In this document: piece by piece, positions 13,201 through 19,672 of the stretch
Numbering within the stretch: the stretch's first letter is position 1
Layout: every line of letters starts with the position of its first letter
Assembly: GCA_009801015.1 (NCBI GenBank)
Contig: VHZZ01002688.1
Location: forward strand, 32,068 to 58,098
DNA: 26,031 nt
Direction of reading: 5' to 3'
DNA from: Silene noctiflora
Taxonomy: Eukaryota > Streptophyta > Magnoliopsida > Caryophyllales > Caryophyllaceae
Program-made: the position numbers and the translations under genes
The notes under the pieces: model-generated
Databases searched by the model: none
Seen by the model: only the letters and a program-made list of their open reading frames with translations
What the model was told of the DNA's origin: nothing

Positions 13201-16200
13201 CTTCAAGGCTAACTGCAAAACCACTGTAAAATCACCAGCTTTCCTTGATTCCTGTCTTGCTAAATTCTAACAGTATAACAACTTATCTCTCCATAAACTC
13301 GAGTCAAGGTAGTTTCAAATTCAAAATAACATCTTAGTATACCTCTTATACCCCAAAGAAGAAACTGTATTACTCAAAATTGGATGGACAAGACATAGAA
13401 ATACAAATACTGAATCGTAACGATTTGATGTTCTCTTTAAATGAATGATGTAAAAATCCTATCATTATGGCCTGATAGATGCCAGACCACAAGGTTTTTT
13501 GTGAAGAAAAAAAACCATGTAAAACCAAGTACATGACAACAATCACATATTTTCATTATCTAGATCTTTAATGTCTTTGAATAGATAAAATTTTAGCATA
13601 TGCGGGGAACATAAGCTCAATAGCACATACCTTTCTGACTGAAGAAGATTGCTCTATCCTCATGTTATCCTCCACAACTTCCAGCCTTTTCTCTAGCTTG
13701 CTTAGCTGTTGTTCCTTGTTCCTAAATAGACCCAGACAACCACAATACCTAGACCCTTGACTAGTGTGTTCTTGAGATTTCAACTGAGCTACTGTCCTAT
13801 ATAGTTTTTCTGCATCATTCTGGGAAAAAGATTTAATTAAAAAAAAAAGAATGCAGAGTTTAAATCAACATCAGTTATAGCAAGGTGGTTGGCTAGTTGG
13901 ATAAAGCAAAGTATGGATGTACCTCCAACATTCATAACTTCCTTTCAGATAAGTTAAAATTAAAAAGATGTCGTACACTACTCCATTATGAATCTTTTTT
14001 TTATAATTTTCAACTGGCCTTGAGAGTGCATCTAGACAATGCAGTGTCGGAGTACTAGTTTAGGGGTGTTAAACTTCAACTAACGTACATTAAGTTATCA
14101 AAATCAACCTACAAATGTTTAATGTTCCAATTACGAGCAGGAGTTTTGGACCCAATAGGTGGCAAGCTTCTACTCAGACTATATAACGAGCTTAGTGTTA
14201 AAGAGATGCACCAAGTTCAAATCAAGTAGATGTAAGGACTAAGGAGCTTACGCGGTATTGTCGTGAATCACAGATGTGAGATACATTTGCACAGTATTTA
14301 CACATCAGTTGCAACGGCCAAAATGCTGGCGTTTTTAATGTCCCATTTTGGTAAGGCAAATGATGTGATGGCAGCTAATAATTGTCATATAACATAGTTT
14401 TGGCTACCGTAAATTTAGGTAATCGAGCTACCTAGTTTTGATATAGAATATTCTACTCTGACTTATCTTCACTTAATAAAATTCTAAAATATAGGTGAAA
14501 TAAAAGGATCTGTTCCAAAACAGGCTTTGATAACTACTATCTGTGAAAAACGTGGAAACACATCACAGAGAGCCAGCGTAAGCTACTACATTTTTTGCAG
14601 AATTTTAAGTGAGGCTCTCTTTCGTGCAAGTTTTAAACTTTCAAGATCTGTTAGGTCATTTGGATGGGGTCATATATCTGAAAGCATGTTTTTCATGAGA
14701 TCCAAACTTATAGAACTTTGGCATAACCTGAAGCTTAACATTATCCTAAATTATCCTGAACTTTCAAATACATTTATTTGATGTGACATCTTTTCTGCAT
14801 CAACCAATCAGCAATTAATTTACCAATAAAATGTACACTCTTCCTTCAAATCCAACAATCCAAGTCCCCTACAAGTTCAAAATGGACAAAATCTCTCTCA
14901 CAAACAATGTAGGACAGCCGGACAGGGGCACTTGGATTTGAATAGAGGGAGTAAGACAGTATACAAAAGATCAAGAGAAACACGAGACATGAGCTCATGG
15001 TATGTTATGGTTTTCGATCCCTGAACTATGTATATAGAAAATAGGCAAAGAGTTAAGGTAAAGTGGAAACTCATAATGCTAAATCCCCCTTAAATGAAAG
15101 GTAGGTGTACCCTAGGAGTTGGGAGGAGGCGATAAACACACTTTAAAGGGATAAATTAAAATATTTGCATGCCACCTCTCAGTCTATCGATGATATTACA
15201 AGTCAAAGAGCTCCAAATGTGGGACAAATGAAACTGAAGCAATAAAAAAAAAATTAATTTGAAGTTGGGGTCAAGGTGCAGAGTGCAAAACACAACTATA
15301 TTTTATATTGCAACCATAAATGATGATGGTCAATGGTAACTTATCGATTGTAGACTCAAAACGGCGTATCACACATAGTTCTGAAACCATTTAGTGAAGA
15401 GACAACAGAGTCATATTTACAAGTACCAGAAACAAGGTAATTGCAATGTATCCAAGGCCTGTGGCCATGTGAGAACAAAGGAAATGCAATGCTAAGGTTC
15501 AAACGGGGAAACGAATCACTAGTCCCCAGCTTCAGATATATAAAATCTTTATGGTGTTCGTGGGTCTTTGCTTTCAACGGCCCTTCCTAAAAATCTCGCT
15601 TCAGATAGATAAACATCACCACACTACTCCTATTTTACACTAGAAGAACAAATACAGAGTCCAACAAACACCACTCCAAAACAAGGATCCTAAATAGAAA
15701 AACATCACCACACTACTCCATAAGCAAATTTGAACTTAATTATAATTTTGCTAGATATGTCCTGTGTTTCATTTCATTTGCTTGCCCACACTTCCATATG
15801 AAATTGTACTGGAATAACAGGCTACTTATGGTAATTTACGTCATTTCCTACTAAGCTCCTAGTTAAAACAAAATTTAAATTCCTACACACTCTTCCTTAA
15901 TTATATTCAGAAGATGTAAAGCCAATGGCCACGTTCTATATTTTACCATAGTTTCATTTAAAAAGGAGAAAATCCAGAACTCCTACCTTTTCTGTACCAC
16001 ATTTGTAAACTTCCACCTTTTTCTAATTTTACTTCACAACTATGGTGCCACCAAAGTCCCATTTTCACCAAAATAAGTGCCACCGTTTTTTAAGGAATAC
16101 TTCCTCCATTTTATTGACTTGCATACATTTCTCGAAATATACGAGGGAGATATTGAAAAAGGCACACACTTTAATGGAACGTAGGAAGTATAATTCATAA

Positions 16201-18211
16201 AATATCTTTATTTTTGTCCAATCCTAACTTTCGGTAGAAGGCAAAGAATATTCATGATTGATATGGACTTAAAAAATGTCTCTTATTTCGGTGGCAGTTT
16301 TGAGAAAGGGGTATAGAAAAGGTGGAAGCTATAAATTTTCTCTTTAAAAAAAATACAATTTGATTAAATAAATGGGGCCCGCACAGATGAAACAGAAGCA
16401 GCACTTCATTTTTATGCCTTGCAAGTTGTCCCAAGATCATATTTTGAAATACTATGTAAACAAGCAAGCTATTCAGTCTGAGTCATAGTTTTTCTTGTGT
16501 TGTTAATTGACTTGACCTTTCGTTTGAAAGATTAATCATTTTCAAAAGCATTAATTACTGTTCAGTATTCCTGATATGGAAAGTTGGACATCTACCTTGT
16601 CCAGATTAACTTTTGTTTTTAACAATGGCAATTTTGTACTACAAACAAAATAGAGGATAAAAATCCAAATCATTATACTTAAGTTTATACGAACTGGACT
16701 TACTGTTAACTGTTGAAGTCTGCTTGTCCGACGAACAATTGTATGAGAAATATAGGTGGAAGGATGAAACTCTCTGAAAAAGTGATCCACACTTTCATCC
16801 AAACTTTGTCCAGCTATCACGGGAATGCCACGTACTAGGATCGTAAACTGATGAGGCTGGGGTTGTGATGCATAAAAGCAATCAACACGTTTTAGCGAAA
16901 GATACTTATATTCCTGCACATCAGAATCGGAACCAGTTTAGCATTTACCAATAATCTCCCTCCTCACCCCACCCACCACACACATATTTATTTAATTTCG
17001 TCAGAAATTCCCCGAGGATAATTAAGCATCAGCAGCATTACTCCAACGCACCCAAAAAGGAGCAGACAAAAAGAGGGGCCATTTAATAGCATAACAATTC
17101 CCAAATGATTTATCACTTACATAATAAAGAAGATAGCAGACAGCCACCGTGAAAAGGTAACTAGCACAAAAATGAATCCATAACCTTCAAAAAATTGAGA
17201 ATGCAGTAAGTTATATAATGAATGTCACACATAATCAATGAAATAACTCAAAGAGAAAACCTTCTAGAAACAATCATACATGCTAAACAAATTTAACTAA
17301 CTACAACATGAGTGCTTATTAAACTATAAAATGTAATGAAATTTTAACGCGCACACAACCCGATTTCCTCATAATAATGAAACATGTTTCTAGTGGGAAA
17401 GGACTATATGTTCAAAACTGCGAGTTGGATTATCATGTGTTGAACTGACGATAGAGCCTAATGCAGATAAGAAACACAGTAAAACCTACTTGAGGCATTA
17501 TTGACGTTGAAAGATAACATAGTACAGAACTAACAGACAATATGAGCAAGAACAATATCATTTTAGGATGTCCAGAAAAATAATTGTCATGACAAAAATA
17601 CAAAAAAAAAGAAAAAAAAAGAAAAGAAGAATTCGATTACTACCTGTTTGAGCCGTTATTGACATTGGAAATGCTAAAAGAATCCAATGACTTGTTTGGA
17701 AGATCGGAGAAATCAATCTCTAGCTGACTTCCCATAAAGTTAACGGGCAGTAAAACAGCTATGCCAATAACTGAGGCAATGGAAAATATCTTTAAACTGC
17801 ACAGCAAGAAAAAAAAGCATTGAATGTAAAACACAGCCGGAAATGATTGAGGTATGAAATATCTGGAGGAAAAACCATGTGTGACAAATAAAAGAGAGAA
17901 TAGAAGTTCGCAAAAACCTCTTTGAATCACCTGAAAATGAATATTCTGATAAAGACAACACCATCCAGACCCGAATTCTCCAACAAGTCTTCTTCGGACA
18001 GATCCCATGCCCTCTTTACCCAGCCAACTGAAGGCAAGAGCCTCTCAAAGTTGAAACCACTTGTTTGTTTGAGCTTTCTTTCAGCAACTAAGCGTGGTGC
18101 ATAAAGCCTTTCATTGATCGGTTGCCTCCTCAGAACCGAGTATAGAGTGAAAAACAATAAACAAAGGCCAAGATTGATTCCAACTGATGTCAGAAGAGCT
18201 GAAAGAATCAT
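1064..18211 (-). CDS. OSCA2-like: CSC1-like / OSCA-family calcium-permeable channel, HYP1/RXW8 (OSCA2) clade, 10 coding exons
   Basis: This is a polytopic membrane protein of the DUF221 (RSN1_7TM) superfamily. Characterised family members are hyperosmolality- or tension-gated, Ca2+-permeable cation channels, mostly at the plasma membrane. CDS exons (minus): 18211-17931, 17796-17644, 17184-17121, 16913-16704, 13819-13631, 11864-11566, 8497-8221, 4299-4024, 2354-2121, 1231-1064. All junctions are GT-AG and phases agree, giving 716 residues, normal for this clade. Visible parts are an N-terminal helix (about 4-26), helices near 96-113 and 146-165, a cytosolic loop (about 167-345) with an RRM-like strand [11 protein letters not shown], then the channel core in exons 6-9 with SGW and [13 protein letters not shown], and a short hydrophilic tail. 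The start is the ATG giving [13 protein letters not shown], which aligns with family N termini. The family call is firm; the clade is from residue similarity recalled by eye, and channel activity is inferred. Confidence 0.92.
1232..2120 (-). other. Coding intron 9 with a purine/pyrimidine foldback
   Basis: The intron is 889 bp. The part at about 1290-1512 has G/A-rich runs on the left (GGGAAAGGGATGGAGGGAAG) and C/T-rich runs on the right (CCCTCCCTTCCCTTCAAATC, then CCAAACAAAGGG). This could be a diverged foldback MITE, but termini and a TSD could not be fixed. The rest shows nothing recognisable. Confidence 0.4.
2121..2354 (-). CDS. OSCA-like coding exon 9
   Basis: 234 nt (78 codons, phase 0) from ATGTGCAG| to GAG|GTACAG. 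It encodes [20 protein letters not shown] and the last helices, ending [11 protein letters not shown], a strongly conserved end of the membrane domain. Reading on past the donor gives only an intronic tail. Confidence 0.94.
2355..4023 (-). other. Coding intron 8, no element recognised
   Basis: 1669 bp of AT-rich non-coding sequence between two well-defined exons. The small open frames inside (for example 2849-3037 and 3788-3991) show no family resemblance. Confidence 0.5.
4024..4299 (-). CDS. OSCA-like coding exon 8
   Basis: 276 nt (92 codons, phase 0) from ATTTGCAG| to CAG|GTTAGT. It contains [20 protein letters not shown], then an acidic intracellular stretch (GEESDDL), then [20 protein letters not shown], the best-conserved DUF221 core helices. 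Confidence 0.94.
4975..5490. repeat. Two diverged copies of a dispersed plant motif
   Basis: CCTTAATCCCAAAATGATTC at 4972-4991 and CCTTAGTCCAAAAATGATTT at 5465-5484 are direct copies, each followed by TGGGT and, further on, a tATGAA/GTGAA word. Wording of this kind (CCTTAGTCCCAA..TTGGGGTCGGCT) is widespread in plant SINE/LINE-type repeats. The first copy runs toward the A22 tract at 5097-5118, which could be a retroelement tail. Family assignment is from memory and weak. Confidence 0.3.
5905..7023. mobile_element. AT-rich dispersed repeat with a terminal GCACGGG palindrome, interrupted by a MULE-like MITE
   Basis: The left edge has CTAGTTTTAAACCATGCA, a short A loop and TGCACGGGTTCGC, a decayed hairpin. 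The right edge runs CTTTCCTTTTATATATAGAAG (7001-7021). Elements with an ACCCGTGCA/TGCACGGGT palindrome, very AT-rich bodies and a TTTTATATATAG end are common in plants. I do not assign a superfamily. The element at 6218-6773 sits inside and so inserted later. Confidence 0.35.
6218..6773. mobile_element. Long-TIR MULE-like MITE (556 bp)
   Basis: About 87 bp at 6218-6306 is repeated inverted at 6687-6773. Both arms read inward from GGGATATTCTACGGTGTACC and carry the word TCTATG.T.TACCC repeated within the arm. The flanks aagaaatta (6209-6217) and aaaacatta (6774-6782) match at 7 of 9 bases. A decayed 9-bp target duplication would fit the Mutator superfamily. No transposase frame is present, so it is non-autonomous. 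Confidence 0.6.
7075..7560. mobile_element. Long-TIR foldback element with tRNA-like Pol III boxes inside
   Basis: The arms at about 7080-7200 and 7430-7558 are inverted copies. Shared words are ACACATACACGAGGTGTATG, then ACACAACCAAT, then a CACGTGGCAAA/CATGTGGCAAA word and TAGAGTTAA. No coding capacity is visible. TSD and exact ends could not be settled. Between the arms the minus strand carries GGTTCGAGTCT at 7268-7294, close to a Pol III B box, with an A-box-like TGGTGTCATAATGG about 35 nt before it. Confidence 0.5.
8221..8497 (-). CDS. OSCA-like coding exon 7
   Basis: 277 nt from AATTGCAG| to CAG|GTGAAT. The first base completes a Leu codon split across the junction. It contains [20 protein letters not shown] and [19 protein letters not shown], two core helices of the RSN1_7TM domain. 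Confidence 0.93.
9022..9554. mobile_element. Long-TIR MULE-like MITE (533 bp) with perfect 9-bp TSD
   Basis: The arms at 9022-9112 and about 9462-9554 are inverted copies reading inward GG-poly(T)-CAGGGAGTACCTAACATTT, then TGTACCTAAC, a T-rich run, and GCCCAAAGGTACCTAAAATT. The 9-mer aaaaaataa flanks both sides (9013-9021 and 9555-9563), the duplication length of Mutator-type elements. The TSD is A-rich, so a slide of a base or so is possible. Inside is a second, smaller foldback around CCGTTAA. One N at 9420. No transposase. Confidence 0.7.
9632..10007 (+). mobile_element. LTR-like segment, possible solo LTR of a Ty3/gypsy element
   Basis: On the plus strand a TATA-like TTTTATAAGTACC (about 9801) is followed by CACACACTTTCTCTCTCTAC, then ACTTGGGCATCGGAGAGGG. 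This order (TATA box, pyrimidine-rich start, TTGGGCATCGGAG) is typical of some plant gypsy LTRs. A TG start (9632) and CA end (10007) can be proposed, but the 5-bp flanks do not match, so the ends are uncertain. No internal gag-pol lies next to it. Confidence 0.4.
10085..11205. mobile_element. 1.1-kb long-TIR element, non-autonomous
   Basis: 10099-10160 and 11121-11181 are near-identical inverted arms (GCTCAAAATACTCCAAACTC, then TATTTTAACTACCA, then AAAACCAACTA). Weaker similarity extends both outward and inward, where ACCTA..A..ACAGGT recurs in both arms. The interior has unequal composition: A/C-rich on the left, and a G-rich GGTGGTGGTAGTTAGGGTGG stretch near 10800. It may include captured host sequence. 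One N at 10704. I could not fix a TSD. Confidence 0.5.
11566..11864 (-). CDS. OSCA-like coding exon 6
   Basis: 299 nt from GTTCAG| to CATT|GTAAGT, entering in phase 0 and leaving in phase 2. It encodes [17 protein letters not shown] (RRM-like C-terminal strand), [14 protein letters not shown] (family signature before the pore domain), and the first pore-domain helix through [18 protein letters not shown]. Confidence 0.93.
11865..13630 (-). other. Coding intron 5 with a diverged tandem duplication
   Basis: 1766 bp. Besides the duplication at 12743-13276, nothing is recognised. Open frames such as 12537-12761 have no family resemblance and lie across the first repeat unit. Confidence 0.5.
12743..13276. 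repeat. Diverged tandem duplication (about 260-bp spacing)
   Basis: Unit A (about 12743-12951) and unit B (about 13003-13276) share, in the same order and orientation, TGTGTAACACAGAGTACA/CGTGTAACATAGAGTACA, AGGCAGAAAA, TTCACTGACT..ATTAAGAATATC, AAGAAACATC, GATTTAGGAG, and CTTG.TAAATTCTAACAG. Spacing is about 260 bp at the left end and widens to about 320 bp at the right, so unit B carries extra sequence before its last block. Similarity is clearly below that of a recent copy. Confidence 0.6.
13631..13819 (-). CDS. OSCA-like coding exon 5
   Basis: 189 nt (63 codons, phase 0) from TTTCCCAG| to AAG|GTATGT. It opens with [14 protein letters not shown], has a Cys pair in [10 protein letters not shown], and then a charged, probably helical [17 protein letters not shown]. 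This variable cytosolic segment is where the family diverges most. Confidence 0.88.
14836..14951. mobile_element. Stowaway-like MITE (116 bp)
   Basis: The left end CACTCTTCCTTCAAATCCAA and the right end, in reverse complement CTCCCTCTATTCAAATCCAA, are inverted copies. Both continue into a CCAAGTCCCC/CCAAGTGCCCC word. A TA flanks each side (14834-14835 and 14952-14953). The CTCCCTC..TTC terminus and TA target agree with Stowaway. Confidence 0.55.
16100..16188. mobile_element. Stowaway-like MITE (89 bp)
   Basis: The left end reads CTTCCTCCATTTTATTGAC and the right end, in reverse complement, CTTCCTACGTTCCATTAAAG. A TA flanks each side (16098-16099 and 16189-16190). Very short and without coding capacity, as expected for an internally deleted mariner-type MITE. 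Confidence 0.5.
16704..16913 (-). CDS. OSCA-like coding exon 4
   Basis: 210 nt (70 codons, phase 0 at both ends) from TGTGCAG| to ACA|GTAAGT. It starts the cytosolic domain. [14 protein letters not shown] is the family's RRM-like first strand, followed by [19 protein letters not shown], the usual dimer-loop region. Confidence 0.92.
17121..17184 (-). CDS. OSCA-like coding exon 3 (64-nt exon)
   Basis: A short exon between acceptor TTTGAAG| and donor TAT|GTAAGT. It encodes [20 protein letters not shown], a complete membrane helix matching the position of LWVH..ALY in RXW8. It restores phase 0 for the next exon. The open stretch is too short to stand out as an ORF and was found by joining its neighbours. 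Confidence 0.88.
17644..17796 (-). CDS. OSCA-like coding exon 2
   Basis: 153 nt between acceptor TGTGCAG| and donor AG|GTAGTA, in and out in phase 2. It encodes the next membrane segment ([15 protein letters not shown]) and an acidic extracytosolic loop ending [10 protein letters not shown]. Confidence 0.9.
17931..18211 (-). CDS. OSCA-like coding exon 1 (start codon)
   Basis: 281 nt encoding residues 1-93 plus two bases. It carries the first membrane helix ([20 protein letters not shown]), the family RRQP..ERLYAPR stretch and [15 protein letters not shown]. It ends at AG|GTGATT in phase 2. Upstream in-frame codons are open as far as 18295, but the family alignment supports the ATG at 18209-18211. 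Confidence 0.9.
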
Positions 18212-18228
18212 CCCTTCCAGATAAATTT

Positions 18229-18839
18229 CTGGGAAAAGGCCAAATGCAAACCACCTTAATATAATAGCCTGTGATTGTGTTCCTATGAATAACAAAGCCG
18301 GCTACCATGGAAGCCCGAACAATCGAAACTGCATTTTTTTGAAAAGGCAAGGTTAGGTAAGACTGTTTTTATTTTTATTTTCCAGAAGTAACATACTGTC
18401 AATAGTTTAATTCCATATATTGGATCAAACATTGAAACCTCAAACCACTAGTCCTTGTTAGCAATGGCTTGTGTCAATGTAATAATTTTCGAGATTATTG
18501 GAACACTATCCTGGTACCTCAATTATCACTAACTCAATTATTCGAACACTATCCTGGTGCCTCAATTAACACTAACTCAATTATTCGAACACTAATACAT
18601 TATCCTGGTGCCTCAATTATCACTAACTCAATTATTCGAACACAAATACACTATCCTGGTGCCTCAATTAACAAATTGACCTCTCAATTTAGTAATCATA
18701 TCTCAACTTAACATAATGGATAAACAATGGGCACAATCAAAGTTAATCAACAACTTATAAGAACCAAAATACAGTCATAACAGTGATAGGGGACAATGAA
18801 AAATTTGAAATGTTTTCAGTAAAATTTCCGAAATTTTAC
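18229..18839 (-). other. Probable 5'-UTR intron of the OSCA-like gene
   Basis: On the minus strand AATAAG|GTAAAATTT (donor GT at 18839-18838) and GGCCTTTTCCCAG| (acceptor ending 18229) would remove 611 bp and leave a 17-nt leader before the ATG. A second acceptor, AAAAATGCAG| at 18329, is possible. It would leave an upstream ATG (near 18310) whose short frame overlaps the start codon. The choice needs transcript data. Confidence 0.35.
18504..18672 (+). repeat. Minisatellite of 3.5 units, 43- and 51-bp periods
   Basis: Units begin CACTATCCTGGT.CCTCAATT and end CTAACTCAATTATTCGAA. The first unit is 43 bp. The second and third carry an extra 8 bp (CACTAATA, CACAAATA), giving a 51-bp period. The fourth is cut after CCTCAATTAAC. 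Units alternate between AATTATCAC and AATTAACAC, suggesting growth by duplication of a two-unit block. It lies inside the probable 5'-UTR intron. Confidence 0.85.
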
Positions 18840-18985
18840 CTTATTGTGAAAATCTTGGTTCCAAAAGCGGAATAACTTATTAGCAAACAGTGCCAGAACG
18901 CAGAAGGAGTGGATTATTAATTAAATGAAAAAAGAGGGGTTTGATGACAAGGTGGAGGGGAGAGTAGTAGTGATAGTGAAGAACA
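18840..18985 (-). other. Probable 5'-UTR exon and transcription start region
   Basis: The minus strand here has a C/T-rich leader (TCACTATCACTACTACTCTC, then CCACCTTGTCATC). It lies about 30 nt downstream of an AT-rich GGAATAAACTT that could serve as a weak TATA element, and it ends at the AATAAG|GTAAAA donor. No long open frame is present. Start and end are inferred, not seen. Confidence 0.35.
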
Positions 18986-19088
18986 ATGAATTGAATTGAA
19001 ATGAAAGCAAAGTTTATTCCATTCCGCACAGATTTCCATTTTTGAGGCTCAATCAACTAGACATACGTTGTCATATACTAACGCGCGC

Positions 19089-19094
19089 CACGTG
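19089..19094 (-). promoter_or_regulatory. G-box / ABRE-like element upstream of the OSCA-like gene
   Basis: The minus strand reads GCACGTGGCGCGCG. CACGTGGC is the G-box/ABRE core bound by bZIP factors in abscisic-acid and osmotic-stress responses. The adjoining CGCG words resemble CAMTA sites. It is about 100 bp upstream of the inferred transcription start and 41 bp from the hAT MITE. Function is inferred from motif and place only. Confidence 0.4.
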
Positions 19095-19134
19095 CTCCGC
19101 TTTATGGAAACCGATATAAACGCCACCAAATACT

Positions 19135-19611
19135 CAGGGGCGGACCCAAGGGGGCAGGTGCCCCCCATAAAGTTGGTTGAAGTGACAGAGTCCTATTTCC
19201 GATTCTTGCTATTTACAAATTTTAATAATTTTTTGGCTACTTTAAATAAATATGAAAAAATTGCGTACCATATAATTTGAACCTGTGACTTTCAGATAAC
19301 TTACCAATTTCTAAACCATTGAACCATTAACATTTGTTAATAAATTTATTACTAAAGTGTATTATATTCTACAAAAGTGAAGTATTATCTTTACATATAT
19401 TTAGAATTTGAAGTATTTCAGAGAAAACATTATTTTTTTTAAAAAAGATATCTATAAAACCAATTATTTTTTTCATTCTTTTACTTGTATATAATAACTA
19501 ATTTAGTAAAAAAAACTTCAAAATATAAAAATATTGTCTTAAACGCGCGTAAATAAGGCGTCAAAATATTTTTAGTGCCCCCCTAACACTAAATTTCTGG
19601 GTCCGCCACTG
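19135..19611. mobile_element. hAT-type MITE (477 bp) with perfect 8-bp TSD
   Basis: The ends are inverted: CAGGGGCGGACCCA on the left and, in reverse complement, CAGTGGCGGACCCA on the right (13 of 14). The 8-mer caaatact flanks both sides (19127-19134 and 19612-19619), the duplication length of hAT elements. CAGTGGCGGACCCAG-type termini are common in plant genomes. Both ends carry a run of C next to a GTGCCCCCC word. The body is AT-rich and lacks a transposase. Confidence 0.85.
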
Positions 19612-19654
19612 CAAATACTACCCTAATTTATCAACTTTCCCAAAAGCCCACAAT

Positions 19655-19669
19655 AAAATCCTCCTCTAC
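19655..19669 (+). repeat. Left target-site duplication of the L1 insertion
   Basis: aaaatcctcctctac here and aaaatcctccgctac at 25596-25610 match at 14 of 15 bases. The left copy is preceded by AAT, so the nick is ...AT/AAAA, close to the T-rich/A site preferred by L1 endonuclease. On the right, the copy directly follows the poly(A). Confidence 0.75.
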
Positions 19670-19672
19670 TTT

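Larger units (their letters stand above)
13820..16703 (-). other. Coding intron 4 (2.9 kb)
   Basis: It contains two Stowaway-like MITEs (14836-14951 and 16100-16188) and a short direct repeat, AACATCACCACACTACTCC, at about 15611 and 15702. The rest is AT-rich non-coding sequence with no recognisable gene. Confidence 0.5.

Noticed and set aside
18111..18350. An alternative upstream start of the OSCA-like protein
   Set aside because: The frame with the ATG near 18350 is not the coding frame. The in-frame ATG at 18295 precedes residues with no family likeness, while the ATG at 18211 matches the usual N terminus.
18504..18672. CRISPR-like array
   Set aside because: Units are contiguous and nearly identical along their whole length with no unique spacers, and the context is a plant gene. 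It is a minisatellite.
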